This document shows positions 1-5,077 of a stretch of DNA of 5,171 nt, one piece after another. Numbering within the stretch: position 1 is the stretch's first letter; each line of letters opens with the position of its first letter. Source of the DNA: Actinomycetota bacterium. Lineage in GTDB: Bacteria > Actinomycetota > Acidimicrobiia > Acidimicrobiales > Iamiaceae. The position numbers and the translations under genes are program-made. The notes beneath the pieces are model-generated. The model was not told the DNA's origin and did no database searches. It was given only the letters and a program-made list of their open reading frames with translations. Location of the stretch: positions 1-5,171 of the forward strand of contig JADGOP010000213.1 of NCBI GenBank assembly GCA_017882935.1, written 5' to 3'.

Positions 1-908
1 ACCCCGACTACCTTCCGGGCCAGCTCGACGAAGCGGTACTGGCCGAGCAGGTGGCACCGGTCGCGCGCCAGCGAAGCCTGGTAGTTGCCCATCACGCTCG
101 CGATGGTCTGGAAAAGCTCTGCGTGGTCGGCCTCCGAGAACAGCTCGCTGGCAGGGACGAGCAGAGGCGGATCGCTGATGAACCGGAGCTCACCGTCGAC
201 GATGCGGGTGAGCTTCGCCTTCGCCTTGAGGCGGTCCTTGGACTCGGCCTTGTCGACCGTGCGCTGGAAGCGCTTGATGGCGGCCCCCCCTGCCTCCTGC
301 CCCCACAGCTCGAGCAGCTTCTGGGCGTCGAGGTGCGCGTACCAGACGTCGAGGCGGCCCTTCGCGCCGAACGCCCTGATGGTCTCGCGGTAGGTGCGCA
401 CGGAGCCGGACACGATCTTCGCCCGCACCGGCTGATCGAAGCCCCGCCCCCGCGCGGCGATCTCGAGGCTCGCCGCGAGTCGTTTGAGGTCCCACTCGAA
501 CGGGCCCGGGAGCGTCTCGTCGAAGTCGTTGACGTCGAACACCAGCGAGCGCTCGGGCGAGGCGAACCCGCCGAAGTTCGACAGGTGCGCGTCGCCGCAC
601 AGCTGCACGTCGAGACCCGAGTGGGGGGCCGACGCCAGGTCGGACGCCATCACGGCGGCCGCGCCCCGGTAGAAGGCGAAGGCCGACGCCGCCATGCGCC
701 CGTGGCGGATCGGCACCAGCTCCGGGACCCGGGTCTTCGCCTGCTCCCTGAGGATGTCGACGGGGTCGGGCCGCTTGGCCGCGGACTCCCAGTCGCCATG
801 GTCCGAGCGCGGTCGGCGCGCCCGTGCCTCCTTGCCCCGCCGGGCACGCGCCTCGGGCGTCCGGTCGTCGGCCGACGTGGTAGCCGCGGCGGTGGCTGCT
901 TGGGTCAT
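1..908 (-). CDS. DUF2252 family protein, C-terminus beyond the window
   Basis: An open frame runs from ATG at 908 off the left edge, giving 302 residues with no stop. GAGGAG (920-915) lies 6 nt before the ATG and supports this start. Family hallmarks are visible: CGDAHLSNFG (residues 104-113), FDVNDFDET (124-132), WDLKRLAAS (139-147) and ELARKVVG at the window edge (295-302). DUF2252 proteins (PF10009, COG4320) are usually somewhat over 400 residues, so roughly the last 100-150 are missing. The first 45 residues are Ala/Arg-rich and probably disordered. The biochemical function is not established. The GDxHxxN and DFD patterns resemble the catalytic loop and metal-binding motif of aminoglycoside-phosphotransferase-like kinases, but that is inference. 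No signal peptide or membrane segment is seen, so it is probably cytoplasmic. It lies 95 bp downstream of the PLDc_N-type gene on the same strand and is probably cotranscribed. Family assignment is firm; function is unknown. Confidence 0.93.
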   Translation of the reverse strand, partial: MTQAATAAATTSADDRTPEARARRGKEARARRPRSDHGDWESAAKRPDPVDILREQAKTRVPELVPIRHGRMAASAFAFYRGAAAVMASDLASAPHSGLDVQLCGDAHLSNFGGFASPERSLVFDVNDFDETLPGPFEWDLKRLAASLEIAARGRGFDQPVRAKIVSGSVRTYRETIRAFGAKGRLDVWYAHLDAQKLLELWGQEAGGAAIKRFQRTVDKAESKDRLKAKAKLTRIVDGELRFISDPPLLVPASELFSEADHAELFQTIASVMGNYQASLARDRCHLLGQYRFVELARKVVG

Positions 909-939
909 GGCGTGCTCCTCGAGCGCAGGAACCGCAGCA

Positions 940-962
940 GCCGGCATCCGTGGGATGCCGGC
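940..962. other. Perfect intergenic hairpin between the PLDc_N-type gene and the DUF2252 gene
   Basis: GCCGGCATCC (940-949) and GGATGCCGGC (953-962) are exact reverse complements around a 3-nt loop (GTG). The hairpin lies in the 95-bp gap, 31 bp upstream of the DUF2252 ATG. No T-run follows on either strand, so it is not a classical intrinsic terminator. It could partly attenuate transcription into DUF2252, protect the upstream mRNA end, or be a dimeric protein site. The structure is seen directly; the role is inferred. Confidence 0.6.
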
Positions 963-1003
963 CGCGCGGGGTGAGGCGGATGGATCGGGTGGGTGCCAGC
1001 CTG

Positions 1004-1237
1004 CTACGGGGCCATCTCGTCCACGTCTGCGGGTCGGGCGATGATGTACGACAGCACCCCGAGGACAGGCAGGAACACGATGAACAGGAACCACATGGCC
1101 TTGGCGAAGCCATGGTGATCGTGCCGGCGGAAGTTGTCGATGAAGCACCAGACGACGATGAAGATCCACAGGACGAAGAAGGAGAACAGGAGAAGGCTCC
1201 AGAACACACCAAGCAATGGGTAGTCATACGCAAGCAT
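1004..1237 (-). CDS. Small two-helix membrane protein, PLDc_N family
   Basis: 77 residues, starting at ATG 1237 behind a good GGAGG (1247-1243) with 5-nt spacing. Two hydrophobic helices are clear: about residues 8-33 (many Phe, Leu and Trp) and about 47-68. They are joined by a short polar, basic loop, DNFRRHDHHGFAKA. The second helix with its LPVLGVLSYIIAR end and the N-terminal YDYPLLGVFW pattern fit the PLDc_N family (PF13396). That domain occurs at the N-terminus of cardiolipin synthases and also as stand-alone actinobacterial proteins. There is no HKD phospholipase motif, so it is not itself a phospholipase. Related actinobacterial proteins often add a C-terminal SHOCT helix; here only an acidic tail ADVDEMAP follows. 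It sits in the cytoplasmic membrane; its function is unknown, with a stress or envelope role as the usual guess. It is the first gene of the leftward unit that continues into DUF2252. Confidence 0.88.
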   Translation of the reverse strand: MLAYDYPLLGVFWSLLLFSFFVLWIFIVVWCFIDNFRRHDHHGFAKAMWFLFIVFLPVLGVLSYIIARPADVDEMAP

Positions 1238-1258
1238 GTGATCCTCCGGGATCGAGTC

Positions 1259-1273
1259 CAGCCGCTTCGGCTG
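1259..1273 (-). other. Short leader hairpin upstream of the PLDc_N-type gene
   Basis: CAGCCG (1259-1264) and CGGCTG (1268-1273) form a 6-bp stem with a 3-nt loop. It ends 11 nt before the GGAGG of the leftward gene, so it would lie in its 5' leader if transcription starts further upstream. It is short enough to be chance in DNA this GC-rich. Confidence 0.35.
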
Positions 1274-1332
1274 TGCCGGTCACGCTGATGTGGCCGACCT
1301 GCGCATTGTCCACCTCGGAGCGACCGAAAAGC

Positions 1333-1351
1333 ATCAACCCTTTGGGGTGAT
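1333..1351. promoter_or_regulatory. Palindrome in the divergent intergenic region, candidate operator
   Basis: ATCAACCC-TTT-GGGGTGAT is an inverted repeat with 7 of 8 pairs matching. It lies about 95 bp upstream of the leftward ATG and about 105 bp upstream of the rightward 33-residue gene. Symmetry and position suggest a binding site for a dimeric regulator. I cannot name the regulator. Confidence 0.4.
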
Positions 1352-1356
1352 CTTCG

Positions 1357-1370
1357 GGGTCGTTCGACCC
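1357..1370. promoter_or_regulatory. Perfect palindrome with DosR/DevR-box-like layout
   Basis: GGGTCG-TT-CGACCC is a perfect inverted repeat with 6-bp arms and a 2-bp centre. It can also be read as GGGNC-N4-GNCCC. That is the layout of the core DosR/DevR box (GGGAC-N4-GTCCC in mycobacteria), but with the fourth base of each half changed. Its centre is about 21 bp, two helical turns, from the centre of the neighbouring palindrome, so both could be bound on the same face of the DNA. Assignment to a DosR-type regulator is inference. Confidence 0.4.
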
Positions 1371-1386
1371 TTGTGCCTGCAGGTTG

Positions 1387-1416
1387 TTGACGTGCCACCG
1401 CCGAAAGTGGCACGGT
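1387..1416 (+). promoter_or_regulatory. Possible promoter of the 33-residue gene, overlapping an 8-bp inverted repeat
   Basis: TTGACG (1387-1392) matches a housekeeping -35 element. An 18-bp spacer leads to CACGGT (1411-1416), which matches the actinobacterial TAGRRT -10 only in part. An exact inverted repeat, CGTGCCAC (1391-1398) with GTGGCACG (1407-1414), fills the spacer between the two elements. If the promoter is real, this is the geometry of a repressor operator. The alternative is an RNA hairpin in a longer leader. The inverted repeat is certain; the promoter reading is weak. Confidence 0.3.
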
Positions 1417-1455
1417 GCATGCCCCGGAACCCTCCGAAGCCGTCAGGTGGCCTGC

Positions 1456-1557
1456 ATGTACATCGGACTCGTGATCTTCTTCGTCCTCGCGGTGTTGTGC
1501 ATCGTGGCCTTCGCCAAGGTGCGCCAGCGGAACCGCCGGTACGGCCGCGGCAAGTAG
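1456..1557 (+). CDS. 33-residue single-helix membrane microprotein
   Basis: A short frame from ATG 1456 to TAG 1555-1557. AGGTGG (1445-1450) sits 5 nt before the ATG and looks like a ribosome binding site. The product begins MYIGLVIFFVLAVLCIVAFA (residues 1-20), a complete hydrophobic helix. A strongly basic tail follows, KVRQRNRRYGRGK (21-33). By the positive-inside rule the tail faces the cytoplasm and the N-terminus faces out. I do not recognise a named family. Hydrophobic-then-basic microproteins of this size often bind larger membrane proteins, but no partner is evident. It lies between the divergent regulatory region and the acyltransferase gene, 132 bp upstream of the latter. The clean domain layout, ribosome site and stop argue for a real gene; conservation has not been tested. 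Confidence 0.6.
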   Translation: MYIGLVIFFVLAVLCIVAFAKVRQRNRRYGRGK

Positions 1558-1566
1558 CCCGCCAAG

Positions 1567-1593
1567 GGGGCCCGTCGGAGCCTGAGAGGCCCC
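1567..1593 (+). terminator. Weak hairpin after the 33-residue gene
   Basis: GGGGCC (1567-1572) pairs with GGCCCC (1588-1593) across a 15-nt loop, 9 bp after the TAG of the microprotein gene. There is no T-run. It may act as a weak factor-dependent or GC-type terminator, or be chance. The rest of the gap to 1689 holds another small inverted repeat, CTTCCG (1649-1654) with CGGAAG (1672-1677), just before the acyltransferase start, and no further gene. Confidence 0.25.
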
Positions 1594-1689
1594 GTTGACG
1601 CGGCGTTCACGGGCTGTTCGCGGGCACGAGACCGACCACACGTACCGTCTTCCGCGTCGCACGTTCGCCGTCGGAAGTGGGGTCCCACC

Positions 1690-3219
1690 GTGGAAGAGCT
1701 CTCCGGGCTCGACGCCGCGTTCGTCTACCTCGAGACCCCCAACCAGCACCTGCACGTGTCACTGGTCATGGTCCTCGACCCCGCCGGCATGCCCGGTGGC
1801 TACTCCTTCGACGGGCTCAAGCGGCACCTCGCGGCACGCCTCCACCGTGTGCCCCTCATGCGCCGGCGGCTGGCGGTCGCGCCCTTCTCGCTCGGCCGAC
1901 CGGTCTGGGTCGACACCGACACCGACATCGATGTGCACATGCAGGCCACCACCTGTCCGGCACCCGGTGACGAGGCCGCCCTCGCCGGGGTCGTCGGCGA
2001 GCTGGCCTCCACGCCGCTCGACCGCAGCCGGCCGCTGTGGGAGGTGTGGGTGGTCGAGGGCCTCGCCGGCGACCGCGTCGGGCTGGTGATCAAGGTCCAC
2101 CACTGCGCCATCGACGGCGTGGGCGGCGCCGAGGCCCTGGCCCACCTGTTCGACCTCGACCCCGAGTCGTCGCTGGCCGTGCCCGAGCCCGTCGGGCTGC
2201 GCCACGAGCCCCGACCCGCCGGGTGGCAGCACCTCGCCCGGGCGGCGGTGGGCCGGGCCCGGCGCACTGCGCAGCTGGTGCCCCTGGCCACGCGCTCCAC
2301 GGTGGCCGCCGCCCAGGCGGTGCAGCGCCGGCGACGCGAGGAGCCACGGGGCGCGCTCCCCCTGTCGGGTGCGGTGGCACCGTGGAACGGCTCGCTGTCG
2401 CAGCAGCGGTCGTTCTCGGTCACCCACCTACCGCTCGACGAGATGAAGGGCGTGGCGGCGAGCTTCGACGTGACCATGAACGACGTGGTGCTGGCCGTGT
2501 GCGCCGGGTCGATGCGCCGCTTCCTGCTCGACCGCTTCGAGCTCCCCGAGCAGCCGCTGGTGGCCATGTGCCCGGTGTCGGTGTCGGGCTCACTGCCTGC
2601 TGAGCGGCGCTCCGCCAACCGGGTGTCGGTCATGTTCCCGTCGCTCGCCACCGACCTCGACGACCCCCTCGAGCGGCTCCGGGCCATCCACGAGTCGTCG
2701 CTCGGCGCCAAGGCCGAACAGCGCCTGCTGGGCCCGTCACTCGTGCTCGACTGGGCCGAGCACCTCACGCCGGTCGCCACCACCCTCGCCGGCAGCGTCT
2801 ACGCCGGCCGCGGCCTCAGCGCCCGCCACCGCCCGCTGCAGAACGCGCTCATCTCCAACGTGCCCGGGCCCCCGATCCCGCTCTACTTCGCCGGCGCCGA
2901 GGTGCTCGCGGCGTACCCGCTCGGGCCGGCCATGGAGGGGTGCGGGCTCAACATCACCGTGTTCAGCTACCAGGGCACGGTCGGGTTCGGCTTCCTCGCC
3001 TGCCCCGAGCTGCTCCCCGACGGCGCCGAGCTGGCCGCCGGCATCCGCAGCGCCTTCGACGAGCTGCTGGCCCTCGTGCCCGCAGCCACGCCCCTGTCGT
3101 TCCGGCCCGAGCGGTCGGAGCGGCCCGATCGCAACGACCGTCCCGAGCGCGCCCCCGGCCCCATCACCACGACGCCGCGCCGCACCCGGTCCACCAACCG
3201 CCGCCGCGTCCCCGCCTGA
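1690..3219 (+). CDS. WS/DGAT wax ester synthase/diacylglycerol O-acyltransferase
   Basis: 509 residues from GTG 1690, chosen because MEELSGLDAAFVYLETPNQHLHV is the standard family N-terminus. The enzyme transfers an acyl group from acyl-CoA to a fatty alcohol or diacylglycerol, making wax esters or triacylglycerol for storage. Family motifs: RPLWEVWVVEGL (114-125), catalytic HHCAIDG (His137, His138, Asp142, Gly143), MNDVVLAVCAG with Asn264-Asp265, and SNVPGP (389-394) in the C-terminal domain. Both halves (PF03007 and PF06974) are therefore present. Family length is usually about 450-480; the excess is an Arg/Pro/Glu-rich low-complexity tail (472-509) with a degenerate RPER/RPDR repeat, probably disordered. 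The ribosome site is poor: GGAAG (1673-1677) is partly inside a small inverted repeat, or GTGGGG lies 7 nt before the GTG. The next gene starts 7 bp after the stop, so the two form an operon. Family is firm; substrate preference (wax ester or triacylglycerol) cannot be read. Confidence 0.95.
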   Translation: MEELSGLDAAFVYLETPNQHLHVSLVMVLDPAGMPGGYSFDGLKRHLAARLHRVPLMRRRLAVAPFSLGRPVWVDTDTDIDVHMQATTCPAPGDEAALAGVVGELASTPLDRSRPLWEVWVVEGLAGDRVGLVIKVHHCAIDGVGGAEALAHLFDLDPESSLAVPEPVGLRHEPRPAGWQHLARAAVGRARRTAQLVPLATRSTVAAAQAVQRRRREEPRGALPLSGAVAPWNGSLSQQRSFSVTHLPLDEMKGVAASFDVTMNDVVLAVCAGSMRRFLLDRFELPEQPLVAMCPVSVSGSLPAERRSANRVSVMFPSLATDLDDPLERLRAIHESSLGAKAEQRLLGPSLVLDWAEHLTPVATTLAGSVYAGRGLSARHRPLQNALISNVPGPPIPLYFAGAEVLAAYPLGPAMEGCGLNITVFSYQGTVGFGFLACPELLPDGAELAAGIRSAFDELLALVPAATPLSFRPERSERPDRNDRPERAPGPITTTPRRTRSTNRRRVPA

Positions 3220-3226
3220 CCTGCCG

Positions 3227-4273
3227 ATGTCCAGCTCCCGATCCACCCCGACCCTCCGCGCCGTCGAGCCGGTCCCGCCGGTCCCGCCGGTCGAGCCCGA
3301 CGCGCTCCCGATCCAGTACGAGACCATCCACGGCTACCGGCGCGCGTTCGTGCGGGCCGGGTCGGGCCCGGCGATCCTCCTGCTGCACGGCATCGGCGAC
3401 AGCTCCGACTCGTGGCGGCAGGTGCTGGCGTCGCTGGCTCGGAACCACACGGTCGTGGCCCCCGACCTGCTCGGCCACGGGCGCTCCGACAAGCCCCGGG
3501 CCGACTACGCCGTGGCGGCCTACGCCAACGGCATGCGCGACCTGCTCAGCGTGCTCGGCATCGACCGGGCCACGATCGTGGGCCACTCCCTCGGCGGTGG
3601 CGTCGCGGCCCAGTTCGCCTACCAGTACCCCGACCGCTGTGAGCGCCTCGTGCTGGTGGGCTCCGGCGGGGTGGCGCGCGACGTCACGCCCCTGTTGCGC
3701 GTCGCCGCCTCACCCCTGGCCGACTTCTTCCTGCCGGCACTCCACCTCCCGCTGTCGGAGGTCGTCGGCACCGTCGGGGTGGAGGTGCTGCGCCGCCTCG
3801 GCACCGACCTGGGGCAGGACGCCGACGACCTGCTCCGCGTGTTCCGCGCGCTTCCCGACGGCGCGTCGCGGCGGGCCTTCGTCCGCACGCTGCGCTCGGT
3901 CGTCGACTGGCGCGGGCAGGTGGTCACCATGCTCGACCGGTGCTACCTGGCGCGGGGCATGCCCACCATGCTCGTGTGGGGCGCCCGCGACGCGGTCATC
4001 CCCGTGTCGCACGCCTACCTGGCCCATGCGGCCATGCCCGGCAGCCGGCTGGAGATCTTCGACGACGCAGGCCACTTCCCGCACCACACCGACCCCGAGC
4101 GCTTCCTCGCCATCCTCGGCGACTTCCTCGTTACGACCGAGCCGGCCACCTACCGCACCCGCGACTGGCGCAGCCTGCTGCGCAGGGGACGGCCGGAGTC
4201 CGAGGAGAAGGCCGCACTGCGCATCGAGGACGCCCTCGACCTCGCCGCCGAGCCCGACCGCAGCGGCTCCTGA
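3227..4273 (+). CDS. Alpha/beta hydrolase, Rv2715-like
   Basis: 348 residues from ATG 3227. The alpha/beta hydrolase fold is clear: oxyanion-hole HGIG (54-57), DLLGHGRSD (80-88), nucleophile elbow GHSLGG with Ser121, acid Asp255 in WGARDAVIP, and His283 in AGHFPHH. These form a complete Ser-Asp-His triad. Segments such as KPRADYAVAAYANGMRDLL, VVDWRGQVVTMLDRCYL and AHAAMPGSRLEIF closely match Mycobacterium tuberculosis Rv2715 as I remember it, and the length is similar (about 341). The N-terminal 28 residues are Pro/Val-rich, with a perfect 9-bp tandem duplication (3271-3288). The C-terminal 45 residues lie beyond the hydrolase core. No signal peptide is evident, so it is probably cytoplasmic. 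No Shine-Dalgarno sequence is seen in the 7-bp gap, so translation may be coupled to the acyltransferase. The substrate is unknown; an ester or lipid fits the operon partner. Confidence 0.93.
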   Translation: MSSSRSTPTLRAVEPVPPVPPVEPDALPIQYETIHGYRRAFVRAGSGPAILLLHGIGDSSDSWRQVLASLARNHTVVAPDLLGHGRSDKPRADYAVAAYANGMRDLLSVLGIDRATIVGHSLGGGVAAQFAYQYPDRCERLVLVGSGGVARDVTPLLRVAASPLADFFLPALHLPLSEVVGTVGVEVLRRLGTDLGQDADDLLRVFRALPDGASRRAFVRTLRSVVDWRGQVVTMLDRCYLARGMPTMLVWGARDAVIPVSHAYLAHAAMPGSRLEIFDDAGHFPHHTDPERFLAILGDFLVTTEPATYRTRDWRSLLRRGRPESEEKAALRIEDALDLAAEPDRSGS

Positions 4274-4301
4274 CCCACCCCAACCGACTTCCCCAACCCC
4301 C

Positions 4302-4350
4302 GTTCTCGGAGCGAAAAGCGTCGCTGAGCGACGGCTTTCGTGCGTAGAAC
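4302..4350. repeat. 49-nt imperfect palindrome, left member of a pair flanking the MOSC gene
   Basis: This element starts GTTCT and ends AGAAC. About position 25 it pairs as 5 bp outer, a mostly mismatched stretch, 5 bp (CGAAA with TTTCG), 2 mismatches, then 6 bp (CGTCGC with GCGACG) around loop TGA. It aligns without gaps to the element at 5078-5126, with 37 of 49 bases identical by my count. It starts 28 bp after the hydrolase stop, so it may serve as a terminator without a T-run. The decayed arms suggest an older copy of the repeat, or one under weaker constraint. Confidence 0.75.
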
Positions 4351-4372
4351 GTGCGTGGAACGTGCGTCGAAC
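4340..4372 (+). repeat. Three tandem 11-bp repeats, GTGCGTNGAAC
   Basis: GTGCGTAGAAC (4340-4350), GTGCGTGGAAC (4351-4361) and GTGCGTCGAAC (4362-4372) are head to tail and differ only at the seventh base (A, G, C). The first unit is the outer right arm of the palindrome at 4302-4350. A period of 11 bp is close to one helical turn, so bound proteins would line up on one face. The block ends 43 bp before the MOSC ATG. It could be an iterated operator or a local duplication of the palindrome arm. Confidence 0.8.
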
Positions 4373-4383
4373 CGGGGAGAGCG

Positions 4384-4401
4384 CCGGCTGGGGCCAGCCG
4401 G
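4384..4401 (+). other. Hairpin just upstream of the MOSC -10 element
   Basis: CCGGCTG (4384-4390) and CAGCCGG (4395-4401) form an exact 7-bp stem with a GGGC loop. If the gene is leaderless, this lies in the -35 to -10 spacer as DNA symmetry and could be an operator. If transcription starts upstream, it would be an RNA hairpin 14 nt before the ATG. Confidence 0.4.
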
Positions 4402-4402
4402 G

Positions 4403-4416
4403 TAGGTTGCCGGCAA
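4403..4416 (+). promoter_or_regulatory. Candidate leaderless promoter of the MOSC gene
   Basis: TAGGTT (4403-4408) fits the actinobacterial TANNNT -10 consensus. Seven bases later comes the A of the ATG at 4416, where transcription would be expected to begin. No good Shine-Dalgarno sequence is present (only GGTAGG, 9 nt from the ATG), which agrees with leaderless translation. No clear -35 is seen at about 4380-4385. The spacing is seen; leaderless expression is inferred from known actinobacterial practice. Confidence 0.45.
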
Positions 4417-5063
4417 TGGCCGCCAGCGACCGCCCCACCATCGTGTCGGTCAACGTCGGCCTCGCCCGGACCGTCGAGTGGCGCGGCCGGCAGGTCACCT
4501 CGGCCATCTGGAAGGAGCCGGTCTCCGGGCCGGTCGCGGTGGCGGGGGTGAACCTCGACGGCGACGACCAGGCCGACCGGCGGGTGCACGGCGGTCCCGA
4601 CAAGGCCGTCTACGCGTATGCGTCCGAGGACTACGGGTGGTGGGCCGGCACCCGCGGACCGCTGGTGCCGGGGACGTTCGGCGAGAACCTCACGACCGCG
4701 GGGATCGACCTCGGGGCCAGCCACGTCGGCGACCGGTGGACCGTCGGGTCGGTGGTGCTCGAGGTGGCGCAGCCCCGGCAGCCGTGCTTCAAACTCGGCA
4801 TCCGCATGGGCGACGACACCTTCCCCGACCTGTTCGACGAGGCCAAGCGGCCGGGCGCCTACCTGCGCATCGTCCGCGCCGGGTCGCTCGCGGCCGGGGA
4901 CGTCATCACCGTCGAGCCGGCGCGCCGGCCTGCGGTGTCACTCGCCACGCTCGTCGCCGAAAACCCCGACGAGGCCACCCTCCGGCAGACAGCCGCCGAC
5001 GGGCGCATCCCCGAGGGCTGGCGCAAGGCCGCCCTCCGAGCCCTCCGCCGCGACGCCGGCTGA
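4416..5063 (+). CDS. MOSC domain protein, YiiM-like
   Basis: 215 residues from ATG 4416. This start was chosen because SVNVGLARTVEWRGRQVTSAIWK (residues 11-33) is the usual N-terminus of the family. MOSC motifs: RRVHGGPDKAVYAY (55-68), FGENL (88-92) and PRQPCFKL (120-127) with the conserved Cys124 expected to hold the molybdenum cofactor. The C-terminal part (about 170-215) fits the small three-helix domain found in YiiM (PF03475 after PF03473). E. coli YiiM (about 224 residues) takes part in molybdenum-dependent reduction of N-hydroxylated bases such as 6-N-hydroxylaminopurine; the same reaction here is inference. The protein is cytoplasmic, with no membrane segment. The frame stays open far upstream through the hydrolase gene, but that part is Arg/Ser/Pro noise. 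Flanking palindromes at 4302-4350 and 5078-5126 isolate it from its neighbours, so it is probably its own transcription unit. Confidence 0.93.
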   Translation: MAASDRPTIVSVNVGLARTVEWRGRQVTSAIWKEPVSGPVAVAGVNLDGDDQADRRVHGGPDKAVYAYASEDYGWWAGTRGPLVPGTFGENLTTAGIDLGASHVGDRWTVGSVVLEVAQPRQPCFKLGIRMGDDTFPDLFDEAKRPGAYLRIVRAGSLAAGDVITVEPARRPAVSLATLVAENPDEATLRQTAADGRIPEGWRKAALRALRRDAG

Positions 5064-5077
5064 CCCCGAAGCCTCTG

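Noticed and set aside
51..974. A 307-residue rightward frame opposite DUF2252
   Set aside because: It mirrors the DUF2252 coding strand. The leftward frame has a ribosome site and family motifs; this one has neither.
1004..1237. Phospholipase D or cardiolipin synthase
   Set aside because: Only the two N-terminal membrane helices are present; there is no HKD catalytic motif and the gene stops at 77 residues.
950..1288. A 112-residue rightward frame with an acidic run
   Set aside because: The Asp/Glu-rich stretch is the antisense of Phe/Val/Ile codons in the PLDc_N-type membrane protein.
190..1755. A 521-residue leftward frame
   Set aside because: It crosses the divergent regulatory region and overlaps DUF2252, the PLDc_N-type gene and the microprotein in other frames. 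Its composition is low-complexity and no family motif is visible.
4340..4372. CRISPR-like array
   Set aside because: The 11-bp units are directly adjacent with no spacers and are far too short.
2940..5063. A long 707-residue rightward frame
   Set aside because: Only its last 215 residues (from 4416) are a real protein, the MOSC gene. The rest is Arg/Pro/Ser-rich sequence in the wrong frame of the acyltransferase and hydrolase genes, which have clear motifs.
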